Assembly: GCF_900156885.1 (NCBI RefSeq)
Contig: NZ_FTOY01000009.1
Location: 1-64,000, forward strand
DNA: 64,000 bases
DNA from: Limosilactobacillus caccae
Lineage (GTDB): Bacteria; Bacillota; Bacilli; Lactobacillales; Lactobacillaceae
Reading direction: 5' to 3'
The position numbers and the translations under genes are program-made. The notes beneath the pieces are model-generated. The model was not told where the DNA came from. It was given only the letters and a program-made list of their open reading frames with translations, and made no database searches. Positions 12,701 to 20,100 of the stretch are shown piece after piece. Within the stretch, counting starts at the first letter, position 1, and every line of letters starts with the position of its first letter.

Positions 12701-15700
12701 AATCACACCAAACAACCCAGGTAAGCCGGGTGAACCAATCAACCCTAACTACCCTGACGGTCCTAAGTGGGAAAGTGGTACGGATAAGGACAGCTTGACG
12801 AAGGTCGGTACCCAAACCGTTCACTATGTTGGCGCCGGTGATAAGACACCAGCCGACAAGACCAGCACGGTCGAATTCAACCACAGCATCACTTACGACA
12901 ACGTAACTGGTAATGTTGTTGAAGACAACGGTTGGACACCATCAAGCAAGACTTACCATGTTGTTGATACGCCAGTAATCGATGGTTACACAGCTGACAA
13001 GGTTTACGCTGGTGGGGAAACAGTTAACGTTACTGATGGCAACATCGACCGGAACTACACTGTTACCTACACGCCAACACCAGTAACCCCTGCAACTGTC
13101 CAAGGTCAAATCACGTACATCGATGACACGACTGGTGAAAACTTGAGTACGAATGTCTTCAGCGGTAAGGTTGGTGACCAAATCAACTACACCACTGCTG
13201 AAAAGATTAAGAACTACGAGAGTCAAGGTTACGTATTTGTATCTAACAACTTCAAGGATGGCAACGAAACGTTTGCCCAAAGCGGGAACGTCTTTGAAGT
13301 TCACTTGAAGCACGGTAGCCAAGACATCACGCCAAACAACCCTGATCCAGATCATGGCTTCACGAAGGAAAGTTTGACGAAGACTGGTACCCAGACAATT
13401 GTCTACACTGGTGCGGGTGAAAACACACCAAATAACAACGTCACAAACGTTACCTTTGAACACACGCTGACGATTGATACGGTAACTGGTAAGGTTACTA
13501 AGGACAATGGTTGGCAGATCAACGGTGACAACTACAAGGCGGTTAATACGCCAACGGTTGACGGTTACACGCCTGACCAACTCACTGCTGGTGGGGTTGA
13601 AGTAACTCTTAACCCGAAGACTGGTGAAGGTGACCTTAATAAGGTTTACACCGTAACTTACACTAAGAACGAAACGCCAGTTACCCCAGTAACTCCTGCC
13701 AAGGAACAAGGTAACATTACCGTTACTGTTCACGACGTAACGACTGGTCAAGACTTGCCACAATACGGTAAGACTAGTGGTAGCCAAGACGAAGGTACTT
13801 CCTTCAGCTACGACAAGACTGGTACGATTACTGAATTGACCAACAAGGGTTACAAGGTAATCAACCCAGACGTAACGATTCCTAGTGAAATTACCAAGGG
13901 TAGTCAAAACGTAATCATCTACGTTGAACACAACACCACGACGATTACGCCAAACGACCCAGGTAAGCCGGGTGAACCAATCAACCCGAACGACCCAACT
14001 GGTCCTAAGTGGCCTACTGGAACTGACCAAAACAGCTTGACGAAGGTTGGTACCCAAACGATTCATTACGTTGGCGCCGGAGACAACACTCCACAAGATA
14101 GCGTAACGACCGTTGAATTTGGTCACACCATCACTTACGACAACGTAACTGGTGAGGTTGTTACTGACAATGGTTGGACACCATCAAGCCAGACTTACAC
14201 GACAGTTGGTACCCCAACGGTTGATGGTTACACACCAGATAAGTACTTTGCTGGTGGTGACACGGTCAACGTTACTGACAACGACATCGACCGGACTATC
14301 ACGGTTACTTACACCAAGAACGAAACGCCTGAAACGCCGGTAACACCGGTAACGCCAGCGGTAGTTCAAGGCCAAGTAACGTACATTGATGACACGACTG
14401 GTGAAACCTTATCTACTGACAGCTTCAGTGGTAAGGTTGGTGACCAGATCACTTACACCACTGCTGGTAAGATCGGTACTTACGAAGGTCAAGGTTACGA
14501 GTTAGTATCCAATAACTTCAGTGACGGTAACGAAACATTTGCCCAAGACGGCAACAGCTTCACCGTTCACTTGAAGCACACAACGACGACCGTAACGCCA
14601 AATAACCCTGATCCAAAGCATGGTTACACGAAGGACAGCTTGACTAAGACTGGTACCCAAACGGTTATCTACAACGGTGCTGGTGACAAGACTCCTGGCA
14701 AGAATGTGACAACGATTGAATTCGGCCACAGCCTTGTGATCGACAATGTTACTGGTGAAGTTGTTGAAGACAACGGTTGGACACCATCAAGTCAGACTTA
14801 CACGACAATTACCACGCCAACAGTTGATGGTTACGATGCTGACCAGCCAAGCGTTGGTGGGGAAACGGTAACGATTGACCATGATGGTAACGGTGATATC
14901 AACAAGACTTACGTTGTAAATTACACTAAGCATGAAACACCAGTTACACCGGTAACGCCAGTTCAAGCTGACCAAACTGCAAAGGTTCAATACATTGACC
15001 TTGACAGCAACAACGCAGTAATTACTGAGTCTGGTCAATTGACTGGTAAGGCGGGCGATGTTATTAACTACAGTACTGCTGACGAAATTGCCAACCTCAT
15101 TAACCAGGGCTACGTCCTTGAAAATGATGGCTTCCCAGCAGGTGCAGCCTTCGATAACATCGACGGTAATGAACAAATCTTTACTGTCAGCTTCCACCAC
15201 GGTCACACTCCAGTTAACCCTAACAACCCTGGTAAGCCGGGTGAACCAATCAACCCTAACTACCCAGATGGTCCTAAGTTCCCACAAGGTTCTGACCAAG
15301 TAACGAAGGACGTTACCCGGACGATCACTTACGTTGATAACAACGGTAACCAACTTCACGAACCGGTTGAACAAACTGCCCACTTCACTGGCGAAGGGGT
15401 CCTTGACAAGGTAACTGGTCAATGGATTACCCCAATCGACTGGAGTGGTGATGGCAACTTAGCAGGGCAGAAGACGCCAACGGTTGCTGGTTACCATGTA
15501 ACTAACATCAGTCGTGATGGTGACGGTGAAAACATTACTGGCGTAACAGTTACTAACGATGATAGTGACTACACTGTCACGGTAACTTACACCCGGGATG
15601 TACCTGTCAACCCATCAACCCCTGTATTGCCGGTAACGCCACAGGGTGGTGATGACGAGACTGTCAAGAACGAAACTAAGACGACGACCTTCACGGTTCA

Positions 15701-16487
15701 CTACGTTGGTGCCGGTAATAACAACCCTGGTGACAATGTTCAAACCGTTGAATGGCACCGGACAGTTACTGTTGACGATGATGGGACAGTAACTAGCGCA
15801 ACCCCTTGGACCACTGATGATGGCTACAGCAATGTCAATACCCCTGTTGTTGAAGGCTACCATGCAGACCGGGCAGCAGTTGACGCTCCACAATTGACCC
15901 CAGATGGTAATAGTGAAGCAACGGTTACTTACGCACCAAACGGTCACATTATCCCAGTTGACCGCAACAACAACCCAATCCCAGGTGCTGAGCAACCAGT
16001 TTACACAACTGACCCGAGTGATCCAACTAAGGCATTGGGCGACGAACCAGTACCAACGATTCCTAGTTACACTCCTGAACAGGAAACGGTAACACCAGCC
16101 AACCCTGGCATTGATACACCGGTTATTTACGACCAGAGCACTACGCCAGTTACGCCGGTAACTCCAGAACAGCCTTCAACACCAACTGATGATGGTGATA
16201 AGACTCCTGAAGAACCAGCAACAACGCCTAGTGACAATGGTGAAGAAGCTACCCCAGAAACACCAGCAACCCCTACTGGTGAAGATGAAGTAGCTCCACA
16301 ATCACAAGAAACTGTAACGCCAAGTGTTAAGAACACTGCCGCACAACCTGCTGCTAAGCAGGAAGCAAAGACGTTGCCACAAACTGGTAACGAAGACACG
16401 AATGTTGCAGAAGTAATGGGATTAGCCGCATTAGGCCTTACTGGCTTACTTGCTGCTGGCAAGAAGCGCCGGAAGGAAGAAGAATAG
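666..16487 (+). CDS. Giant Mub-type mucus-binding LPxTG adhesin, body in a shifted frame
   Basis: This is a cell-wall-anchored adhesin expected to bind mucin glycans. The frame is open from 666, but homology to the signal peptide is only restored from about 735 (QTDH), so the TTG at 666 is not a credible start. The conceptual joined protein would be about 5310 aa. After a spacer rich in Ala and Asn, residues about 140-530 form a non-repetitive N-terminal domain. The rest is alternating MucBP/Mub-B1-like units (Y-I-D-D-T-T-G, ending V-x-L-K-H) and Mub-B2-like units (T-x-T-I-x-Y, then D-K-V-T-G). I count roughly 18 and 24 by eye. Pro-rich linkers of the PGKPGEPINPN type separate them. The C-terminus has LPQTG (16374-16388), a hydrophobic helix and KKRRKEEE, so a sortase A substrate. 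Codon use is uniform, with many AAC, GGT and CCA codons. If the frameshift is real, the protein would not be exported. Confidence 0.9.
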   Translation: MLGEQLLPILQTLVRTHLPAAIHQTDHQLVLNSANASLKNATAANQSNNASAAVQNPAGDINATTANDYEAAVKAAMDANATAAKTTNPTTENQATTQAADNNNATADNVETQNFNVPTADVAGDVNYANAFQSLMLFASPRNFQNNDSAVDLANFNPTINYQNPYTNNNVYGVSIPETQYAYSAAIDKKNGNKVLVWTTDKANPGQTLYFYVGSTLAATINATDKRTQGFNVNIYNTNDPSFYQGGHYTYDYTKARKAVGGYTFYLNNVKGIDGSKVNNGISGNFSRGNSNMVFQRMDGSGDLYNTNPTSTSWTSVSALAPTEVTQHIYYVNADTGELMATKEATGLSGQKYNLTTSAAPENVTWKGSQYKLVDSSQASDKAMNTVLATNNGVNITAKSVADAPLKGTLGQFRPGNIYSSVVNYGQGVLFIQKGRIPDADRNIPEGTTDSNAYELHVADQPGVGGRNTVNGDLKPNGFMGSGGLSSVYFRPGDEVGGAIQGGTGMHKNTFTPGNQDIVLFYKGAPQPVENKVSGTITYIDDTDGTVLDARSIGEGNVGDLVSYNSKNVILHYEGLHYKKVKSNFTDGSTTFKQTGNDYEVHFVHATQDNTETRDVKRTINYVGKESPTSQPTPVHGAPNGGTSYQQTASFTRTNTTDLVTNTVKYGQWSANGSTTFAAVPSNLPQQIGYDKVDIPSVGSIQVTPDTHISPITVTYTKNPAPVSVYKQGNTETKTVKRIINYYDRETGAKIPANLINQNPVTQEVTFTRNQVLDGQGNVIGYGKVVNGGTNFVPQDWHDQYGQSVASFDAKRSQDLSANSYTAAEYLDGSSAEIVAANQNVTANTPDETINVYYGHQKKNVTRQESVKRNFHYIFTDGTKPSDHLVPTATQTVQFTGTAVKDMVTGVTGPTTWAPSTGYLVATAAQPVAGYDITGNVNANPDGSTNNIAVQPGSSDIDVTLVYTPQKPAPVTPQRATVQIIDKTDNNKLLTTFNNDHGEKGSQISFDGQPATLQSLLNSGYKLDSAVDDTNGNAVSIANGNTITFPAFDSNDNNVQSFKIYLVHGTHTNTTKDTNQALVHYIVADGKVDAPADNVQHVTWTKTDTVDDVTGKVTEGTWTPDKTSYGKVTTPALPGYTTDTPEVKAITAVHGVNPVNVVVYNPAPVEAQKADLTVFDKKTGKQLNVFTNSGKAGEPIAFSGADGYVNNLTAQGYVIDSFVNDANQPSTPGSYSDIRYDNYDNDAKADQHFKLYLDHQTEEATEQKQTTSTVHYKVSDGAVPAPTDNVQTINWTRPGTKDKVTGEFTPTGNWTTPDQYNNVQTPPLEGYTADRDNVPGPVPSPNENPETTVTYTPKAPEAITYTATPEVRTVTWTINYYDQVTGEKIPNELIAGNPTTQTVQITRNHVVSSTGQDMGYGTVSADGKTFTKAAGDGWNTADWAEVASPDLTKAGYTAPDKANVAHVQVNSSTKDQNVDVYYGHQTELVTPQDPKNPNTPVNPNDPRQTPSTYPGGLTANDLQQTVVRHINYVGVNSDGTKTAVNGAPDGKTSYDQSVTFERQAVIDKVTGELLGYDTNANDKKPTVTTTDADRAWMPATATFDSVRSQTPASVVDKDGKAFDLVDISSVDSMTVNPGQVVKDVTVTYSHTPEVKQGSVTVVFHDDTTNSTIPNVGTKTGTQETGTPVNYTPNSDLTTLENEGYVYVGQDGNIPSEVPDGNKTITIHVKHGEVPVNPETPGKPDQPLNPNDPRPKEDQPKYPAGSDVVTKDITRTIHYEGADQYTPDDASQTVHFEAKGVLDKVTGEWTTPLAWSADQNFDAKRTPNIPGYHVVSVDRDTTDNKNVNGATVNHADSNYTVTVKYAKDETPVKQGSVNVVFHDDTDNVTIPNVGLNTGDLETGTAVNYTPNSDLTTLENEGYVYVGQDGNIPSEVPDGNKTITIHVKHGEVPVNPETPGKPDQPLNPNDPRPKEDQPKYPAGSDVVTKSVTRTIHYSGAGEYTPDDASQTVNFTAKGVLDKVTGEWKTPLAWSENQSFDAKRTPNIPGYHVVSVDRDTTDNKNVNGATVDHNASDYTVNVVYAPDVVDQHLTVKFYDDTDKKALSSYDKAVDGPAGTDLNYTTQASITELENMGYELVSDSFTAANLDGKMPANGGNYEVHLVHKTTTVTPKDPGKPGEPVDPNNPTGPKYPNGTAIDNLQKQGKMTVTYVIDGNDANKPTAPETQTRDITFTKEITFDQVTGEILKDSGWNVDSQTYPIINSPAVEGYTPNENYVGGKTVNVTDTNLNVDYVVHYTKNAEPVDNTQKAKVVYQDVNNPDKVIELATDDSANINGLSGQPGDQINYSTTDRIKEFEAKGYVLKNNGFPVGAAFDNDNASDQIFYVTFVHGTTPVNPDNPGPNYTKDELQKTITRTIHYVGADKNPADVHQTVSFTANGVRDTVTNEMVEPLTWSADQTFNNQITPTVSGYHVESVDRDSTDNTNVNSAPISHTGSDYTVTVKYAKDAEPVKQGSLTVVFHDDTTGQDIPGYGTTISSQKVGTTVEYKSQGDLTKLENKGYVYVPTDGDTVPTEIAEGDKTITIHVKHGTRPVTPENPADPNQPVDPTKPGTPTPVDQHLGKTDLQKTITRDVTYVYTDGQKSAQPVHQEVSFKGEGTIDLVTGNLVNLNDDGSIKDQRGSITWNETSQNLADIPAIDTTGYEITGVNSENSFANVDRQTGAISSQSVTPQSGNISIQITLTPKATPVETTRGSITYIDTTTGKTLETANFGGPVGDAIDYKTGDRIKFYEGLGYKLVSNNFNDGSQTFNQDASKNVFEVKLAHDTVPVDPEHPGYGYDEAALQKTITRDVTYVYADGTQADTPVHQEVSFHREGIVDKVTHQFVTVTVDENDGTVTLTPVAGPNWVVDGSDSYGATKSIDLTTNHIVNVAEVNTNAAVDRTNGSVAAETVTPTNQNSKIVITLDKNVVNDQNAMVVYRDVDNNNAVIAQSDNLTGKPGDKINYSTENTLKDLTNKGYVLVTNGFDGNGEQPSFDNDDKKSQIFYVDLKHGTRPVTPTDPVDPQHPVDPDHPDNPANKDPQPGLTATDLQKTVNRDFTYNFTDGTSHPEVQEATQTVTFTGTAHIDKVTGQLVTVDGQGNVTGKGQVSWDKTSDNLASVAAKNVPGYHVVSTQNANVNGSVDNLTVNPNSGDVHVVITYAPDVPAAETVFGTQTVHYVDQNGHKLMDDSINSTFTFTKNSETGNKWNANEHKYADATAPAIPGYEADNQVYEGQIGKPSDPNKEITITYHVVQNDQNAMVVYRDIDNHNVVIDQSDNLTGKPGDKINYSTAQTLTDLENKGYELVTNGFDGNGAQPTFDNDDKKSQIFYVDLKHKTVPVTPENPNGYDKTDLQKTVTRTVEYQYANGNPAHETVTQTVNFSGKGTLDKVTGNLVNLNDDGSIKDQYGKITWDSDSKDLNAIPAVTIPGYYVSNVRGQNTSATINSTTAEIGGETVTPDSKNGIITIVYTKSPEVPVSASGSLTYIDDTTGAHIGSASFSGNVGDLINYTTASTIQNFVAQGYKLVSNDFNDGTQVYDKDSAKNTFEVHLVHDTTPVNPENPGYGYDKTDLEKTVTRDVTYVYADGSQAAAPVHQEASFRGEGTIDKVTHQLVTVKDGKITGAGEITWTATGDNFAATDSIDTTKYHITKISVNGTNATVNQDTGVVSGETVTPNSNNSKIVITLANNPINDQTAMVVYRDVDNHNAVITQSGTLTGQPGSDINYSTANQLKALEEQGYVLESNGFDGNGMKQTFDNDDSKSQIFYVDLKHGTKDITPNTPDPDHGFTKESLTKTGTQTVIYTGAGEKTPKANVTNITFEHTLTIDKVTGKVTKDKGWTPASQSYTKIETPTVDGYTADKSVAGGETVTINPTTGNGEVNKTYVVNYTKNPETPVVNNQNAQVRYIDQDNNNSLITASNNLSGKPGSAIDYSTANTITELENQGYELVYDGFTGKNATFDNDDSTTQTFDVVLKHNHTTITPNNPGKPGEPINPNYPDGPKWESGTDKDSLTKVGTQTVHYVGAGDKTPADKTSTVEFNHSITYDNVTGNVVEDNGWTPSSKTYHVVDTPVIDGYTADKVYAGGETVNVTDGNIDRNYTVTYTPTPVTPATVQGQITYIDDTTGENLSTNVFSGKVGDQINYTTAEKIKNYESQGYVFVSNNFKDGNETFAQSGNVFEVHLKHGSQDITPNNPDPDHGFTKESLTKTGTQTIVYTGAGENTPNNNVTNVTFEHTLTIDTVTGKVTKDNGWQINGDNYKAVNTPTVDGYTPDQLTAGGVEVTLNPKTGEGDLNKVYTVTYTKNETPVTPVTPAKEQGNITVTVHDVTTGQDLPQYGKTSGSQDEGTSFSYDKTGTITELTNKGYKVINPDVTIPSEITKGSQNVIIYVEHNTTTITPNDPGKPGEPINPNDPTGPKWPTGTDQNSLTKVGTQTIHYVGAGDNTPQDSVTTVEFGHTITYDNVTGEVVTDNGWTPSSQTYTTVGTPTVDGYTPDKYFAGGDTVNVTDNDIDRTITVTYTKNETPETPVTPVTPAVVQGQVTYIDDTTGETLSTDSFSGKVGDQITYTTAGKIGTYEGQGYELVSNNFSDGNETFAQDGNSFTVHLKHTTTTVTPNNPDPKHGYTKDSLTKTGTQTVIYNGAGDKTPGKNVTTIEFGHSLVIDNVTGEVVEDNGWTPSSQTYTTITTPTVDGYDADQPSVGGETVTIDHDGNGDINKTYVVNYTKHETPVTPVTPVQADQTAKVQYIDLDSNNAVITESGQLTGKAGDVINYSTADEIANLINQGYVLENDGFPAGAAFDNIDGNEQIFTVSFHHGHTPVNPNNPGKPGEPINPNYPDGPKFPQGSDQVTKDVTRTITYVDNNGNQLHEPVEQTAHFTGEGVLDKVTGQWITPIDWSGDGNLAGQKTPTVAGYHVTNISRDGDGENITGVTVTNDDSDYTVTVTYTRDVPVNPSTPVLPVTPQGGDDETVKNETKTTTFTVHYVGAGNNNPGDNVQTVEWHRTVTVDDDGTVTSATPWTTDDGYSNVNTPVVEGYHADRAAVDAPQLTPDGNSEATVTYAPNGHIIPVDRNNNPIPGAEQPVYTTDPSDPTKALGDEPVPTIPSYTPEQETVTPANPGIDTPVIYDQSTTPVTPVTPEQPSTPTDDGDKTPEEPATTPSDNGEEATPETPATPTGEDEVAPQSQETVTPSVKNTAAQPAAKQEAKTLPQTGNEDTNVAEVMGLAALGLTGLLAAGKKRRKEEE
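5620..6899 (+). repeat. Near-identical 651-bp tandem repeat inside the giant adhesin
   Basis: Two successive Mub modules are almost identical at the DNA level, with a period of 651 bp (217 codons). For example, ACAGTGACTT occurs at 5731 and again at about 6382, followed by more than 200 bases with only scattered differences. The other modules in the gene are far more diverged, so this is a recent duplication or gene-conversion event and a likely site for copy-number change. Confidence 0.85.
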
Positions 16488-16536
16488 TTATCACTATTCA
16501 ACTTAATGGCGGGGATGATGATTCTCCCTAAATAAG

Positions 16537-16575
16537 AAGCCGCTGACAAATCATTAGGTTTGTCGGCGGCTTTTT
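16537..16575 (+). terminator. Terminator of the giant adhesin gene
   Basis: A 14-bp stem (AAGCCGCTGACAAA pairing with TTTGTCGGCGGCTT, one mismatch) with an 8-nt loop and a following T5 run. It starts 50 bp after the adhesin stop codon. Confidence 0.9.
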
Positions 16576-17114
16576 GTATTTAAATAATAATTGCTTATCA
16601 CCAAGTAAATTAAAGTGGAATTGGATGTTGGGGATGACGAAAAAACGTTGATATATCAATGCTTTGTTTGCGGATTAATCAATGTGAAACGAGAACGGGA
16701 TGCTAGTTACTCGTTGCTTATATAGTGATAAAATGAAACTTGCTAATTGATGGAGTTGTGTAAAAGTGGATGGGTGGGTTCAGCTTGCTAACCCGTTGTC
16801 TTTCCTGGGCTTTAGTGAATTGTGATGATTAAAAAATGATAACTTAAAAAGAAGAAATGATTGCGAAAAATAGATGAAGATTGTATCATATGTAAGAAGA
16901 AATAATTTAATTTTTTTAAAACTTTTTTACCTGTTTAGTTATTGAGTTATCAACGTTTTACCTATTCTTATTAAAATGCTGATAAGCGAAAACGCGAAAC
17001 TCCTGTTGATTTAAAAACTAATAACCTTATATTAGATAGTAAAGAGAGGTTATGGGAGCTCATAAATATCATAACTATTCATTGTTATCTAATGATTAAG
17101 GGGGATAAAAGGAT
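16576..17114 (+). promoter_or_regulatory. Promoter region of the second adhesin gene
   Basis: A long AT-rich gap without a gene. A candidate promoter is TTGATT (17006-17011), 16 bp, TATATT (17028-17033), placing transcription start near 17040. The ribosome site AAGGGGG (17098-17104) precedes the ATG at 17115. A 12-bp palindrome, TTGATATATCAA, lies at 16648-16659. I see nothing recognisable in 16660-16990. Confidence 0.5.
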
Positions 17115-20100
17115 ATGCTATCTCATAATAATTTACAAGAACAAATAAACAAAAGTGAACCTACCAAGCAACGCTTTGCAATTAAGAAGTTAACTGTTGG
17201 TGTTGCTTCTGTATTATTAGGGGTTACTTTTGCTGGTACTGCTTCAGCCGACACTGCTGACACTAACGCAAACTCAGGTGCAGACAACGACGGCGCAGGC
17301 CAAACCGACCACACGTTAAACCTTGCTAATGCCAAGAGTGCAACAATGAAGCAAGCTCCTATTGCTGATAATTTACAAGCAACGGTAGCAAATCCTGCTG
17401 GTAACGTGACTACCCCGGTAGCAAGTGGGTATGAAGATGCGGTTGATAAGGCCGTTGGTGAAGCAATGGACAATGCTTCAGCAGCCATGGCCGCTAATAA
17501 GAATGATCAACAGGCAACGGTTTCTGATAAGGATGCAGAAGAGACAGTTGCAAAGACAGAGGTCTTCTTACCAACCACAACCCCTGCTGCTGACCACGCA
17601 ATCAACACCCTGGCGGATCAAAAAGTTCAGGCAAGCAAGAAAGTTAACAATAATGTAACCCAGACTTACAGCATTAAGGTGACAGCTGTTGATGATCTAA
17701 CTGGTAAGGCACCGGTAACTTCCAACTACGCCTTTAACTATAACTTTAAGAATGGGGTCTACTCCGCTAACCTAAAGGACGGTTCAAACACTTATTCATT
17801 TGGGACTGCCCCAACTGGTTACAAGTTGTTGAATCCGGAAATCTTACAGGACAACTTCTTGATGAAGGACAATATGGGGGTTGTTAACGGTAAAGACGTT
17901 GACATTACCTTACACTATGCACCGATCTCACCAATTTTGATTTACTACGTTGATGAAGACTCCGGTGAAGTATTATCTACTTCATCCGTTGGTGCAAATA
18001 CATCTAGTACCGCTAGTCAAGCATACCTTGCTGGCGACCCAACAGCCGTCGGTCCTTCGAAGTTCCGGGCCGCTGCAATTGATATCCCAGGTTACGTGCT
18101 GGACGGTAATGAATACCAAATCGAAAATTATACTAACGTGCAGTCAAAGGGTAACTTGAACTACCAAAAGGTTACTTTTAAGTATAAGAAGATCATGGAC
18201 AACCAGAACCCGAAGGATAGCCAAAAGGGTTCCGGTGCCCAATACGGAGAATACTTCGGTCCTGAATGGAGTACGATTGATCCGGCTGATGTATTCCAGG
18301 TTTCTGGTGTTCAGGGGATGAAGTACCAAAACGAACAAAACGGTGACGTTGAGGCGCGGATGGACGCGGTAATCAACAAGTACAAGAACCAGGGTTACAC
18401 CTACGTTGGTACTTTTAACTACCACCAAAACGATGATTACTACAACTGGAACGAAGCATCAACCGCGTTAAACCTTGTACCAAACAAGCCGGTAACGGTG
18501 CAATTCATTGACGAACAGGGGAACAAGTTAGCTGCTAACGAAACGATTGCCTTTAACCATGACAACCCCGACCAAACGAATAACGGGATTAACCCTGATA
18601 AGCACTTCTACTCAAAGGGTGAATGGAAGGCAACACCAAAGGAATTTGCTGGCTACACCCTGCGGACAACATACGGGGCAACCAATGGACAATTTACCCC
18701 TTACGCTTACGTGGTAACGTTTGAATACGCTAAGCAAGCCAATGCAGAAGTTAAGTACATCGATGATACAACCGGTGACCAACTCCACGCTGATAACCTC
18801 GATGGTTTCGTCGGTGACAAGATTGATTACTCAACGGCTAACCGTATTGCTAACTACGAAAATGACGGTTATGTCCTTGTTTCAGATAGCTTTGGTAAAG
18901 ACGGTCAGACTTATCAGGATGGCAGCAATGTCTTTGAAGTTCACTTGAAGCATGGGACCCAGCCAATTAACCCAATGAAGCCTGGCAACTTCGCTGTTAC
19001 TGATCTGCAAAGCGATGTTACCCGGACGATTAACTATGTTAACGAACAAGGTGAAAAGGTTGCTGACCCGGTATCACAAGCAGTTCACTTTGATGCTAAC
19101 GGGATCGTTGATAAGGTTACTGGTAAATTGGTAACGATTGATGATAAAGGCAACATTACTGGTAAGGGTGAATTAACTTGGACTCCAGCACAATCCGTTG
19201 ATGGGGTTGTTTCACCAGCGATTGACCGGATGCACGTGGTAAAGGTTAGTCAAGATGCTGACGGGAACAACGTTAAGGGTGTTTCGCTCAACCATGATGA
19301 TAAGAGCTACACCGTTACTGTAACTTATGCTGATAACGGAACGACTGAAGAAAACGCCCAAAACATCCCAGCTAGTCAAACCGTGCACTTCGTTGACGAA
19401 GCCGGCAACGAGCTAGTCAAGGACAACGTTCAAACTAGCGAGTTTGTGCGGACAGCTGATGTAGTTGATTCAACAACTGGTGACATAATTACTGAAGGAA
19501 AGTGGAACGAAACTAGCCACGTCTTCGGTGAAGTTAACGTGCCGGTAGTTAAGGGCTACGTTGCTAAAGTAAAGACTGCTGGTGGCTTGGAAGCAACGAC
19601 TGATGAGCCAAACGTTGAAATGACGGTTGTTTACCACAAGGTTGGGAAGATCGTTCCAGTTGACCCATCTGGCAACCCAATTCCAAAAGCACCAACACCA
19701 GACTATCCAAATGATCCGGAAGACCCAACGAGCGTAACGCCAGATCAAAAGGTACCGGACGTTCCTGGTTACGTACCTTCAGTCCCAACGATCACGCCAG
19801 AAAATCCAACAAAGGATACTGAGGTCGTTTACAACCAAATTCAAAACGCCGACTTAGTAATCGTTGACCAGGATAACGGCAGCAAGCAAATCGTTGCTGA
19901 CGGTGTAACGACGAAGTTCGCTGATTCTGGAATTGAAGATAACGAAATTAAGTTTAACGGGATTGCCGACGCAATTAATGCCCTTGAGGCAAAGGGTTAC
20001 GTTTACGTTGACTCGACCTTTAAGACTGGTGACAAGTTCGACGGCGATGGTGAAACTGACCAACACTTCACGATTACGATGAAGCACGGTAGTCAACCAG

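Noticed and set aside
12942-14126. Long minus-strand open frame (394 codons) inside the giant adhesin, and similar frames at 7089-7817 and 11985-12488
   Set aside because: They are the antisense frame of repetitive Mub modules. The protein is rich in Val, Asn, Arg and Trp with no domain or ribosome site, and the frame recurs wherever the repeats recur.
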